NCBI RefSeq assembly: GCF_000829465.1
Contig: NZ_JXAL01000019.1
Span: forward strand, 1-41,613
Direction of reading: 5' to 3'
Length of the DNA stretch: 41,613 nt
Source of the DNA: Cohnella kolymensis
GTDB lineage: Bacteria; Bacillota; Bacilli; Paenibacillales; Paenibacillaceae
Positions 8,020 to 18,170 of the stretch are shown here, piece after piece (the first letter of the stretch is position 1; each line of letters begins with the position of its first letter). The position numbers and the translations under genes were made by a program. The notes under the pieces were generated by a model. The model was not told the origin of the DNA. It saw only the letters and a program-made list of their open reading frames with translations, and made no database searches.

Positions 8020-10376
8020 TCAGTGCGCCTGATGTGCGTTCGACGTCGTGTCCACGCCGTTCTTGGCATTGAGCTGGGCGATGAGCTTATCGCCCTCAAC
8101 GTCAAGGTTTGGCAGCATTCTGTCCAGCCATTTAGGCAGCCACCAAGCCTTGTCACCGAAGATGGCCATGACGGCCGGAACCAGCGCCATGCGAACCACG
8201 AACGCATCGATCAGAATGCCGATCGCCAGTGCAAAACCGATTTGTTTAATCATGATGTCGTGAGTAAATATGAATCCTGCGAATACCGAAACCATAATGA
8301 TAGCAGCAGCCACTACGACACGGCTGGCCTGGTCATATCCATGAATAACGCTCTTATTGCCTTGGTATCCATGGACGTAGGACTCGCGCATGGAAGAGAC
8401 CAGGAAGACTTGGTAGTCCATCGCCAATCCGTAGAGGATCCCTGTGACCATGATAGGCATAAAACTCATGACCGGCCCGCCCGTATCAAATCCAAAGAGG
8501 TCGCTGAGCCATCCCCACTGAAACACCGCTGTGGTCAACCCGAATGTGGCAAGCACACTGAGCAGGAATCCGACCGTGGCTTTGATCGGTACGAGAATCG
8601 ACCGGAAGACCAAAAGCAGAATAATCAGCGAGAGGATGACGATGATTCCGATGTAAATGGGGAAGACCTGTGCCAGCTTGGCCGACATATCGATGTTGAT
8701 CGCCGTGAACCCCGTAACACCGAGGGTAACGTCATGGGTCTGAGCAATTGTCGAGTCGGATGAGCGCAAATCCTTTACCAGATTTTTTGTCTCCGCGTCT
8801 GTCGGTCCTGTATCCGGAATAACGCTAAGGATAGCTATATTTCCGTCCTTGTTCACGCCGAGGGGCGATACCACCGATACATCCTTAACTTTCTGAATGT
8901 CCTGCACGAGGTTGTTCAGCATCTGCGGCGTGATCGTCCCTGACGGGTCATTCGGTTCGGCGACGATGAGCAGCGGACCGTTGAATCCCTCCCCGAAACC
9001 GCCCGAGATCGCCTCGTAACTCTGCCGTGCGGGCGTGTCCAAGTTTGCTGTAGCGCCGGAAGGCATACCCAGTTCCACTTGGCAACCGGGATTGCGGCTG
9101 TGCCTAGAATGGCGACAACGACGACAATGACAGGCCAACGGAATTTTACGATTCCCTTAACCCAGCCGTCTGCGATTCCATGCTGCTTGTCGGCTGCTTT
9201 GGAACGGCTCTTCTCGCGCGCTTTGCGGGAGCAAATGCGTTCACCGACGAGGCCCAGCAGCGCCGGCAGCAGCGTGAGGGCAACGAGCACGTTGAGGAAC
9301 ACGGTCACCGCGGCGACGAGCGCCATCATGCTCAGGAAAGAAATTCCGATCACGAGCAGTCCGCACAGAGCGATGATGACCGTCAGTCCAGCGAAGAAAA
9401 CCGCGCTTCCCGCCGTGCCGACCGCTCTGCTTGCAGCTTCACGCGCTGTCAGTTCCTGGTCGAAAATGAGGCGGCGCTGACGGTTCACGATAAAAAGCGC
9501 ATAATCGATACCCACTGCTAGACCGACCATAAGAGCTAAAACGGGGGTAACGGATGTCATGGTAACGAAGCTGGAGATGGCGAAGGCACCGCCGACACCG
9601 ATTCCAACGCCGAAGAGCGCGATCACAATCGGCAAACCGGCTGCAACGATGGACCCAAGCGTCATGATCAGGACAATCGCAGCGATAATCAATCCGTAAA
9701 TCTCATTGGATCCAATCGGAATCTCCGGTGTTTTGAGGGAGTCGCTTGGCAGCGCCGAAATACCGGTTCCATTCTCCACTTCTGCGACTGCTTCGACGAC
9801 TGAATCCGCGACGCCGTCTGGCAGTGATGTCTGCTGTACGGTGAACTGGAATTGGAACAGGGCAACGCTGCCGTCGTTTGAAATCAACATCCCAGGCACG
9901 GGGACCCCATTCACCATGAGCGGGCCGTACGGCGGCATTTCAATCGGGGCGGCGCTTTGAGCGGCAGCTTGATCCGTGCCTTGGGTGACGCCGGCTTGCG
10001 GCTGCTGATCGCCTTGAGACGCGTCGTTCGCAGCGGCAGCGGCCAATTCGGCGGGATTGATCACATAATCAAGGCTATAGACCTTGTTAATCGCCTCACT
10101 GATCGCGGTCACACGTTCCGGTGTGTCCAGACGTTCTCCTTCAGGCGCAGTGAAGACGACACTCGATTGGCCGCCGGACGCTTCCGGCAGCTCCTTTTCC
10201 AGTTTGTCCAGCACCTTTTGCGACTCTGTGCCTTCAATCTTCATCTCAGAACTTACACTCAGACCATTGATGCCCAGCAGCGCGATAACGATTCCCAGAA
10301 TCACGATCCAGCCCATAATGAAGTACCATGGTTTGTCGTACGCTTTTTTCCCTAACTTGTACAAAAATGTAGACAT
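8020..10376 (-). CDS. MMPL-family RND-type exporter, frameshifted
   Basis: This is a large inner-membrane transporter of the MMPL/RND superfamily. The first half (10376 to about 9080) has one N-terminal membrane helix ('WYFIMGWIVILGIVIALLGI'), an extracytoplasmic domain with an Ala/Gln-rich insert near residues 110-140, and a block of helices with 'LMVGLAVGIDYALFIVNRQRR'. The second half (about 9075 to 8020) repeats the plan: 'ELGMPSGATANLDTPARQSYEAISGGFGEGFNGPLLIVAEP', then 'TGILYGLAMDYQVFLVSSMRE'. Both halves carry the family's GxDY/MDYQ motif. The frame breaks near 9075-9078. One added G yields a continuous 785-residue protein, normal for the family, so two separate genes are unlikely. The family exports lipids or drugs. 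It follows a TetR gene by about 50 bases, as many drug or lipid efflux pumps do. Confidence 0.85.
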
Positions 10377-10426
10377 AACAGTATGTTTCTCTCCCTTATA
10401 TGCACAAATATTAAGCGTTCAGTAAA

Positions 10427-11038
10427 TTAGACGCCGTTTCGTAAGTAACCGAACGTAGTGTCCAAATATTGATCGAATGTCGTAGCTCCGGGAGTTTCGC
10501 TCGTTTCTCCCGGAAGCAGCACGTTGAGGCTTCCGTCGATTACAGGCAGTATCGCCCCGTACACCGCACCGACGAGAAGATGGGTGTATCCTTCGGGGTA
10601 ACGACCTTGGGAGAAGTCACTCAATGTCTCCTGAGCCGCTGTTTGCAGGCGGCGAAAAACGCTGAGGATAAACGGCTCAAGTGTGGGATGCCGCTTGGAT
10701 AGCGACACGAGTTCACGCAGCTTCCATAGTAGATCGGCTGTAAGCTGCGTCCTCATCAGTTGTTGCAGGACGTCAAGCAGGGCGGTGCTTTCAGACATAT
10801 CCGCGAGCAACCCCTCAGCTTCGTCTATGCCGCTGAATGTTACAGCCGCCGTGACTACCGCTTCCTCCTTGCAGGAGAAATGGTTCGCGAACGTTCTTCT
10901 CGAGTAACCGGCGCGCTGCACCACATCCTCGACGACAAATCCGTCCAAACCCCGTTCAAGTGCAAGCTCGAACGCCGCGTCCGCTAATGCTTGTGCGGTC
11001 GCCTCCCTCTTGATATCTCGCAAGCTATGTTTATTCAT
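10427..11038 (-). CDS. TetR-family transcriptional regulator
   Basis: This is a 203-residue repressor-type regulator. Residues about 12-58 are the TetR helix-turn-helix ('ALADAAFELALERGLDGFVVEDVVQRAGYSRRTFANHFSCKEEAVV'). The remainder is a helical ligand-binding domain with no recognisable specificity. The ATG at 11038 has a weak GAGG nine bases upstream. The MMPL exporter gene follows in the same direction, so the usual arrangement applies: the regulator represses its own operon and the pump substrate, or a related compound, relieves it. Three tandem repeats lie upstream and are the likely operator. Confidence 0.9.
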   Translation of the reverse strand: MNKHSLRDIKREATAQALADAAFELALERGLDGFVVEDVVQRAGYSRRTFANHFSCKEEAVVTAAVTFSGIDEAEGLLADMSESTALLDVLQQLMRTQLTADLLWKLRELVSLSKRHPTLEPFILSVFRRLQTAAQETLSDFSQGRYPEGYTHLLVGAVYGAILPVIDGSLNVLLPGETSETPGATTFDQYLDTTFGYLRNGV

Positions 11039-11113
11039 TGTTTAACGCCTCAGCGTGCACCTCACTTCGATGGGATGGTAATATCTTCTCGTGGGTAAAG
11101 CATAACGCTTTGT

Positions 11114-11166
11114 TGCTCATTGTGCAATTATGCTCATTATGTAATTTTGCTCATTGGGTAATTATA
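11114..11166 (-). promoter_or_regulatory. Three tandem 17-bp repeats overlapping a -10 box (candidate TetR operator array)
   Basis: On the plus strand TGCTCATTGTGCAATTA (11114-11130), TGCTCATTATGTAATTT (11131-11147) and TGCTCATTGGGTAATTA (11148-11164) follow with no spacer. On the minus strand a perfect TATAAT lies at 11166-11161 and overlaps the repeat nearest it. The other two would lie in the start of the transcript. No good -35 was found at 16-18 bases. This position, with a period near 1.6 helical turns, fits cooperative binding by the TetR product. The binding is inferred. Confidence 0.6.
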
Positions 11167-11305
11167 TTACAAAGTTGTGACAATGGAACATCGATGGTGC
11201 TGAAAACTTTCATGCATAATAAATACACCCCCTGAAGTTCATCGGCTACCCAAGTGGCTGCCAATGTCTACTTTAAGAGGTGCATTTCACTAGAGTGAAT
11301 AAGAA

Positions 11306-11340
11306 GATGGTCGCTCCCAACTTGGGTTCGATCGCCTTTT
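11306..11340. terminator. Imperfect hairpin beside the first yhbH fragment
   Basis: AAGATGGTCGCTCCCAA and TTGGGTTCGATCGCCTT can pair with several mismatches and wobbles, followed by TTTT on the plus strand. It lies just downstream of the fragment's stop on the minus strand. Its left arm closely resembles the hairpin at 1-35 (AAGANGGTCGCTCCCAA). Function as a terminator is uncertain. Confidence 0.35.
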
Positions 11341-11344
11341 CATT

Positions 11345-11836
11345 TCAACCAACAGCCTCCCGCTTACGGAAGAACGTCTTAAGCGCATTATAAATCTCAG
11401 CCTTTTCCTTGATCACGTAATAGAGAAACTGCGGGTGATCCAGATTTTTATACGCCGACATCAGCGTGCTGCTCCGGTTGTATTGGTTCACTTCCCCATA
11501 ACCGAAAATATTGGCGCGTTTGAGCAACTCTTGTATTAATTTCACGCAACGCTCGTTGTCGCTCGTCAAGTTGTCGCCGTCTGAGAAGTGGAACGGATAA
11601 ATGTTATAGCTGGCCGGCGGATACCTCGTCTCGATAATCTCTAGCGCTTTCAAGTACGCGGACGAACAGATCGTGCCGCCGCTCTCTCCCCGGTTGAAGA
11701 ACTCCTCCTCGGTAACCTCTTTTGCCTCCGTATGGTGAGCGATGAATACGATGTCCACCTTTTCATACTGCCGCCTTAAGAACCTAGTCATCCAGAAGAA
11801 GAACGAGCGCGCACAGTACTTCTCAAACGAGCCCAT
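11345..11836 (-). pseudogene. 3' fragment of yhbH (copy 1), open but truncated
   Basis: The 163 codons match the C-terminal part of the complete YhbH encoded at 30414-31558, from '[31 protein letters not shown]' to the end ('FFRKREAVG'). They differ by only a handful of residues, while many third codon positions differ. The reading frame is intact, but the first ~218 residues are missing. The cut falls at the DTSGSM metal-site codons: the bases just before the ATG (ACACCCAGCTCG) may still be a remnant of them. There is no ribosome site before the ATG, so expression is unlikely. The substitution pattern suggests it was the end of a working gene until it was displaced. Confidence 0.85.
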
Positions 11837-12084
11837 CGAGCTGGGTGTGCCATAATTAACTATTAACCGTTAGTGCCCTTAAGGGCTTCCAATTCGATCA
11901 GCTTAATTCAACTAAGGCGCAGGTTTGTTAATAGGAAAGGTATATTGATTAACACTAATGTGAAGCAGAGGAGATTCCCGATCAACATTAATTTCTGCTG
12001 ACTTCCCGTCGTTTGGTAGTAACCTCCCGGACCAAAATCCTCGAGCCTTATTAATACTTCTCGCTTAGTCTTATCTCCCTAATC
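11837..12084. other. Intergenic stretch between yhbH copy 1 and the SLH gene
   Basis: No coding frame of interest was seen. It contains TTAAC-rich sequence (about 11853-11868) and a perfect 12-base palindrome, GCCCTTAAGGGC, at 11875-11886. It would hold one end of the left module if the yhbH fragments mark integration junctions. No recombinase remnant could be recognised. Confidence 0.5.
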
Positions 12085-12124
12085 AAAAAAGCTGATGCCG
12101 AATGACTCCGGCGTCAGCTTTTTT
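12085..12124 (-). terminator. Terminator after the SLH surface-protein gene
   Basis: AAAAAAGCTGATGCCG pairs with CGGCGTCAGCTTTTTT around a short loop, with one G-U pair. It is a strong hairpin with T runs in both directions, ten bases beyond the stop of the surface-protein gene. Confidence 0.9.
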
Positions 12125-12134
12125 ATTTTGTAAA

Positions 12135-15100
12135 TTAAATTAACTTCGCTTTCTGCAAGAGACGTTGAATGAGAATAGCGGCTTCTGCCCGGGTTATATT
12201 CTTTGATGGCATTATATGTCCTTTGCTGCCTGTAACTATTCCGAATTTGACAGTAAGGGCCGCAGCAACCCGTGACGAGGATTTAATCAGTTTCTGATCG
12301 CTAAAGGCACTGAGTTGCCTGTCAACCTCTGTCTCGGAGATGGTCATATCCATTCCTGCAAGCTTCATGGCTCTAAAGAGAATAACGATTGCCTCTAACC
12401 GCGTTAGTTTTTGGTTTGGCTTGAAGTTATCGCCCGGCTCTATCAACCCGTAGTGTACAGCGATGGAGACCGCTTCGTGGAACCAATCGTTCTGGTGGAC
12501 ATCCGTGAATCGGGCCGGTTGTTCGAATGATTGTAATCCTAAAGCTCTTACTACGATAGCCGTGAATTCTGCCCGGCTGACCTCTCTATTCGGGAGGAAC
12601 TTCTCCTCGTTAACCCCCTGAATGATGAGCCTGGAAGCCATATCTTCAATGTTTGATTTGGCCCAATGCTTAGTAACATCCGTAAATGTTTTCTCGTTGT
12701 AAACCAGCGCATATACGCTGTTGGATAAGCTGTAGATGACAGCGTAATACTTGCCGTCCTTCTGGATAACTCTTGTCGGTACAGGGAGGACTTTGCCATT
12801 TTTAGTGATAATGACGCCTGTTGTTATTTTCTTAGGATCAACACCGTCCGGGATGGCTATGGTTCTTTCTACGAAGGAAATGAAGTTGTTAATCGCTATG
12901 GTTTTATCAGCGTAAGCAGCCGTAATGCTGAATTCCACAGGAGGGGCCACCAAGGTGATTTTACCAAGTTTGCTTACGATGAATTGGACCTCATCCTCCG
13001 GTACTTTTTTAATTTCAATGCTTATCTTGATATGCTGCAGTTGGACGTCGGAACCGAAATTCTTAAATATATTGTCCATATTGAATTGATCTGCAGAAAG
13101 CGTATAAGAAGCATTTTCCGATTGAAGCTGGATGATCGCGCCTTTCGTGTCCAGAGTCTGAATCATGCGACCATTTAACTCGGCTGTTACAACATCCGAG
13201 CCGTTTTTAACAGGTATGACGATCGTTGGTCTGCTCGGTACGCTATTCAGTGCTTGCGTAAATTTTTCTTCGTTAAAGTTAATGACGGTTAGTTTTTTTC
13301 CGTTGACGGTTTTGACAGCAATTGTAGCGAGGTCATCCTTAGCCACTCCATTGATGACAATACTGATCTTGGTTCCAATATCGTCATCCTCGCCTGGGCC
13401 TGGGCCTGGGCTTGGACCTGGACCTGGACCTGGACCCGGGCCTGGTGAAGGATATGAAATTCTGAATGTCACGGTGGTGCTGTTGCCCGCCGCATCGGTT
13501 GCGACAAGGGTGTGCTGGCCCGATGCGTTCACTGTTGAGCCGGAGGTGAAAGGTTGGCCATCCAACTCAGCCGTACCTTCATTGAATGTAATCGTTTTGC
13601 TGGTGCTGTAAGTTGCTCCGTCGGTAACACCTGTTACGACTGGGCTCGTTTTATCGATGGTGAAGTGAACGGTTGTGGTGTTTCCAGCGTCATCGGTAAC
13701 GATAAGAGAATAGTCGTCCTCTATGCTAATTGTAGCGCCGGAAGTGAATAAGGAACCGTTCAGAGTTGCTGTGCCCTCGTTAAACGAAACGGTCTTATCG
13801 GTGTTGTAACTTTCACCGTCAATTACCCCGGTGACTACTGGAGCTATTTTATCGATGGTAAAGGTAATCGTGGTGCTGTTGCTCGCTGCATCGGTCACGA
13901 TGAGAGTGTGTGGACCTTCTGCGCTCACGGTAGCTCCAGATGTGAATGATTTACCGTCCAGTTCAGCGGATCCCTGATCAAAGGTTATCGTTCTGTCGGA
14001 GTTATAACTTTTTCCATTCTCCACGCCTGTAACGACGGGGTTGGTTTTATCGATGGTGAAGTGAACGGTCGTGTTATTGCCGGCTGGATCGGTGACGATT
14101 AGGGTATAGTCATCCTCTGAGCTAATGGCCGTGCCGGACATGAATGGGGAGCCATTCAGGGTTGCCGTGCCCTCGTTGAATGTAACAGACTTATCGGTGT
14201 TGTAGCTTTCACCGTTAGTTACCCCGGTGACGACTGGAGCTGTTTTGTCGATGGTGAAAGTAATAGAGGTGCTATTGCCAGCTGCATCGGTCACGATGAG
14301 AGTGTGTGAACCCTCTGTGCTAACGGTATCTCCGGAAGTGAACGTGTTACCGTCCAGCTTACCGGTTCCTTCGTTAAACGTGATCGTTTTGTCAGTATTA
14401 TAACTTGCTCCATCGACCACGCCGGTTATAACGGGATTTGTTTTATCAATCGTGAAATGAACGGTTGTGGTATTTCCAGCGGTATCGGTAACGATTAGGG
14501 TATAGTCATCCTCTGAGCTAATGGCCGTGCCGGACGTGAATGGGGAGCCATTCAGGGTCGCTGTGCCCTCGTTGAATGTAACAGTCTTATCGGTGTTGTA
14601 GCTTTCGCCGTTAGTTACCCCGGTGACGACTGGAGCTGTTTTGTCGATGGTGAAAGTAATGGTTGTTCTGTTGCCTGTTGCATCGGTCACTATTAGCGTG
14701 TGTGAACCCTCTGTGCTAACGGTATCTCCGGAAGTGAACGTGTTACCGTCCAGCTTACCGGTTCCTTCGTTAAACGTGATCGTTTTGTCAGTATTATAAC
14801 TTGCTCCATCGACCACGCCGGTTATAACGGGATTTGTTTTATCAATCGTGAAATGAACGGTCGTGCTGTTTCCAGCGGCATCTGTAACGATTAGGATATA
14901 GTCATCCTCTGTGCTGATTTCCGTGCCGGACGCGAATGCAGACCCGTTCAACGTTGCAGTTCCTTCGTTAAAGCTAACAGTCTTATCGGTGTTGTAGCTT
15001 TCACCGTCAGTGACCCCTGTGACAACTGGAGCCGTCTTATCGATGGTAAAGGTAATGGTTGTTCTGTTGCCAGCTGCATCGGTCACTATTAGCATGTGTG

Positions 15101-16996
15101 AACCCTCTGTGGTAACGGTATCTCCGGAAATGAACGAATTACCGTCCAGCGTAGCTGTTCCTTCGTCAAACGTGATCGTTTTGTCGGTATTATAAAGTGC
15201 TCCATGGATCACGCCAGTTATAACGGGACTGGTTTTATCAATAGTGAAGTGAACGGCAGTGCGGTTACCGGCGGTGTCAGTAATAATAAGCGTATAAGAG
15301 CCGTCAACAGTGATTACTGTGCCGGAGTCGAATGGGGAACCATTCAGCGTTGCAATTCCTTCGCTAAAGGTAACAGTCCTATCGGTGTTGTAGCTTTCGC
15401 CGTTAGTTACCCCAGTGACGACTGGAGCTGTCTTGTCGATGTTGAAGGTAACAGAGGTGCTGTTGCCAGCTGCATCGGTCACGATAAGAGTGTGTGAACC
15501 CTCTGTGTTAACGGTAGAACCTGAAGTGAACGGAGTGCCGTCTAGCGTAGCCGTTCCCTCGTCGAAGGTTATCGTTCTGTCGGAGTTATAGCTTTTTCCA
15601 TTCTCGACACCGGTTATAACGGGACTGGTTTTATCAATAGTGAAGTGAACGGTTGTGCTGTTCCCAGCGGTATCGGTAACGATTAGGGTATAGTCATCCT
15701 CTGAGCTGATTCCCGTGCCGGAAGTGAATAAGGAACCGTTCAGAGTTGCTGTGCCCTCGTTAAAGCTAACAATCTTATTGATGTTGTAGCTTTCACCTTC
15801 AGTAACCCCGGTGACGACTGGAGGTGTCGTATCCAAAACAATGTGAGAATTATAAGCCATCGTTTGCCCGACAGCATCTCTTAACTCCATGTAGACGGTT
15901 TTTTCACCGTCTACTGGGAGTAGTGTCCAAGCTTTTGTTGCCGTGGAAGGCTCCCAAGCAGTCCATATACTATTGTCATTTGAGAATCTCATTTGAACAG
16001 GACCAATTGCATCTGTACCCGTCAAATTTAGGGTAACATTGGCGGAATTGCTGTACGCTGCTCCGCCGTTAATCGTAATAGATCCTGTGGGGGGACTCGT
16101 GTCCAATATAATGGTATCGCTATAAACCGGCGAGAGCTCATTAGAACTGTCTCTCAACTGGTAAAAAACAGTCTTCTCGCCATCTCCGCTGCTCAGAGTC
16201 CAGGTCTTTGTCGGAGTATAAGCTTCCCAGTCCGACCAAGTCACGATGTCATGGGAGAAACGCATTTGCATACCATCGTTGTTCGGGTCAACACCGGTCA
16301 GATTTAAGGTAACGGATGTTGAATTTGTAGATGCCGCACCACTATTGATAGTAATAGATCCAATCGGCGGTTCATTTGTACTATAAGTAACAATTAATTT
16401 GGGGCGGTAGGCCGGATTGGATTCTTCTTTCAGTCCTCCGATTATTCGACCATCTATGTTGTCAGACTCATTTCCGGTAATGACAAAGGTAACGTTGCGA
16501 TCGGTCTCATTTGTAAAATCTTGAACAAGACTCGTAACATCAACTGTTAATTTTCCACTTAATGGAATACCACTGTTCCCTTTTCGAACATGTTGTGTAG
16601 TGCTCCATGTCGGAAAAGTCATGTCGGTATCCAACATGGTGTTGTTAGCTGAGCCCCAGACATCTAAGTAAAAACTATCGCCGGATCGATTTTCTTTGGA
16701 AATTACAAAAACTTCTAATTCATATTTAGTGGGCGTTCCCGGAATTGAGCTAGGTTGAATCGTAAGCCGCCGCGTGAAATGACAGGAACACCTTCATACA
16801 GGTATTTTCCAGCATAAAAGCGCCCGGCAGTATCATTGTCTAAAGTACCATACTCTGAATCCCACAATAGGTCCGCTTGTGGATCCAAGGATAGGGTCTG
16901 TGTAACCGCATAGGCCCGCCCGAATAGCCCGATAGGGGAAAACAAAGCCGCAATCAACGTGGCAATAAGAGCGATTGATATTCTCTTTCTAAACAT
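12135..16996 (-). CDS. Giant SLH-anchored surface protein with DNRLRE and Ig-like repeats, frameshifted
   Basis: This is a secreted protein of about 1620 residues. It has a signal peptide ('RISIALIATLIAALFSPIGLFGRAYA') and a DNRLRE-type domain ('GLRFNLAQ...TKYELEVFVISKENRSG...WSTTQHVRKG...LTVDVTSLVQDF...PKLIVTYS'). Two Ig-like modules of about 90 residues follow ('GSITINSGAASTNSTSVTLNLTGVD'), then twelve 66-residue repeats, a Gly-Pro linker (13386-13446), a domain often placed before SLH domains, and three SLH domains ('FTDVTKHWAKSNIEDM', 'FTDVHQNDWFHEAVSI', 'FSDQKLIKSSSRVAAAL'). SLH domains bind pyruvylated cell-wall polymer. The frame breaks near 16743-16746, within the DNRLRE domain. One added base (CAAATTCCG for CAATTCCG) joins the parts. 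GGAGG lies 6 bases before the ATG at 16996, so I chose it over the ATG at 17002. It is the last gene downstream of the tail-collar genes and possibly in their operon. Confidence 0.9.
13443..15818 (-). repeat. Twelve tandem 198-bp coding repeats in an alternating A/B pattern
   Basis: Each unit encodes 66 residues of the form 'V[VI]TGVxxGxSYNTDKTxxFxEGTAxLxGxxFxSGxxxxxxxxxTLIVTDxAGNxTxxxFTIDKxxP'. Odd units (A) read LNGSxFxSGTxISxEDDYTLI...VHFTIDKT. Even units (B) read LDGxxFTSGxTVxxEGxHTLI...ITFTIDK. The higher-order period is therefore 396 bp, six dimers in all. Units 6 and 8 share about 164 bases that look identical (14302-14465 and 14698-14861), which indicates recent duplication or gene conversion. 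Confidence 0.9.
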
Positions 16997-17105
16997 AATC
17001 ATCCTCCATTACATTTGAAATTTGGATTAAGGTTTAAAAAACAATGTCCTGAAGTCCGCGTAGGAGTCAGGTCATGGAGGAGTAAAATGGAAGGAGTTAA
17101 ACTAA

Positions 17106-17624
17106 CTAAGACCTCGGTGGGAAAACCCCTTCGAGTGCAATAATATAATTAAGTCCGAGAGAGGGCTGCATATTGTTGTGCGGCTGACTGCCGCCAGCGG
17201 CTTGCACAGCGGTCGGACTCATCCCCACTTCTGGCGTCGGACCATAAACGGCAAGTCCTCTCAAGCCTCCGCTGTTCGTCCAGATCGCACCTGTCGGGTC
17301 AGCAATCCCTTGTGCGGACTGGCAATTCGGCACATGTGTATGTGAAGGGATTTGAGTAGCTTGTAGAGTAACGCTGGAACTTCCACCCATCTCTCCTATG
17401 GTTCTTGCCGTTAAACCAGGGCCCTGCCCTTGATGAACGGGAGCTCTGCCCCGGAAATCGGGAAGAGCAAAATTGGTTGTTCCATTTCCGCCGTATTGAG
17501 TTCCCAGTATGGAGAATAAAGCGGTATTCTGTGAAATAGGCATCAATTGTCCATTGCAAAGAGCCCAGCCTCTGGGTGCGAAGTTTCCCGCGAACAATCG
17601 AATTTCTCCAAGATATGGATCCAT
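17106..17624 (-). CDS. Phage tail-collar domain protein (microcystin-dependent protein family), paralogue 1
   Basis: This 172-residue protein has an N-terminal tail-collar domain: 'YLGEIRLFAGNFAPRGWALCNGQLMPISQNTALFSILGTQYGGNGTTNFALPDFRGRAPVHQGQGPG'. The rest has a conserved His pair ('IPSHTHV') and ends with 'GGSQPHNNMQPSLGLNYIIALEGVFPPR'. Longer in-frame starts exist upstream, but AGGAGG lies 7 bases before the ATG at 17624. There is no signal peptide or membrane segment. In phages the domain forms part of tail-fibre collars. In bacteria these stand-alone genes usually occur in threes and their role is unknown. It follows paralogue 2 by 11 bases, so they are one operon. Confidence 0.9.
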   Translation of the reverse strand: MDPYLGEIRLFAGNFAPRGWALCNGQLMPISQNTALFSILGTQYGGNGTTNFALPDFRGRAPVHQGQGPGLTARTIGEMGGSSSVTLQATQIPSHTHVPNCQSAQGIADPTGAIWTNSGGLRGLAVYGPTPEVGMSPTAVQAAGGSQPHNNMQPSLGLNYIIALEGVFPPRS

Positions 17625-17635
17625 GGTCTGGCCTC

Positions 17636-18139
17636 CTAGTTCCTCGACGGAAATATTCCGGTTAATGCGATGCAATAGGTCAGGACAAGATAAGGCTGCA
17701 TGTTGGAATGTGCCTGGCTTCCCCCCGAATTAGCTAATGCGGCGGGACTCATTTGCGTATTAGCACTGGTCGTATACGAACTCGCGGTATCGGGAGTTAC
17801 TCCCCATACATTGCCTGAGGGTTTGCTGGATGTAGAGCCACTTGTGTTTGCGGATATTAGGTGGTTGTGCGCGGGGATCTCATTCACAGTCAAGGTGTGC
17901 GCCTCTTCTCCGAATGCTCTGCCTAGCGGAACGCTATTGTCGGCATGAACAGGAACTCTTCCTCTTAGATCCGGCAATGCAAAGTTGGTTCGTCCATCCC
18001 CGCCGTATATATTCCCAAGTAAAGAAAATAAGGCTTGATTCGTGTTTATCTGCAGCAACTGCCCATTACATGCCGCCCAGCCTCTGGGAACGAACCCATA
18101 AGGGAAGGCTTGGATTTGGCCTAAGAACGGTTCTGACAT
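17636..18139 (-). CDS. Phage tail-collar domain protein, paralogue 2
   Basis: This 167-residue protein has the same plan as its neighbours: 'FLGQIQAFPYGFVPRGWAACNGQLLQINTNQALFSLLGNIYGGDGRTNFALPDLRGRVPVH', the 'IPAHNHLI' His motif, a variable Ser/Thr-rich middle, and 'GGSQAHSNMQPYLVLTYCIALTGIFPSRN'. GGAGGG precedes the ATG at 18139 at normal spacing. The N-terminal collar and C-terminal tail are conserved among the three copies, and the middle varies, as in receptor-binding or structural surface proteins. No phage structural gene lies nearby. Confidence 0.9.
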   Translation of the reverse strand: MSEPFLGQIQAFPYGFVPRGWAACNGQLLQINTNQALFSLLGNIYGGDGRTNFALPDLRGRVPVHADNSVPLGRAFGEEAHTLTVNEIPAHNHLISANTSGSTSSKPSGNVWGVTPDTASSYTTSANTQMSPAALANSGGSQAHSNMQPYLVLTYCIALTGIFPSRN

Positions 18140-18170
18140 AAAAACACCCTCCTATGATTGGGTAAGATTC

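Noticed and set aside
8023..8763. Open frame of 246 codons on the plus strand
   Set aside because: It is antisense to the MMPL gene. The sequence is Arg/His/Asp-rich, a mirror of membrane-helix codons.
8020..10376. Two separate transporter genes
   Set aside because: The halves fit one MMPL protein end to end at a single-base break. The overlapping ends of the two frames lack family sequence.
11345..11836. yhbH copy 1 as a functional small gene
   Set aside because: The frame is open, but the metal-site start of the domain is cut off and no ribosome site precedes the ATG.
13443..15818. CRISPR-like or non-coding tandem repeat
   Set aside because: The period of 198 bp keeps an open frame throughout and encodes Ig-like repeats of a surface protein.
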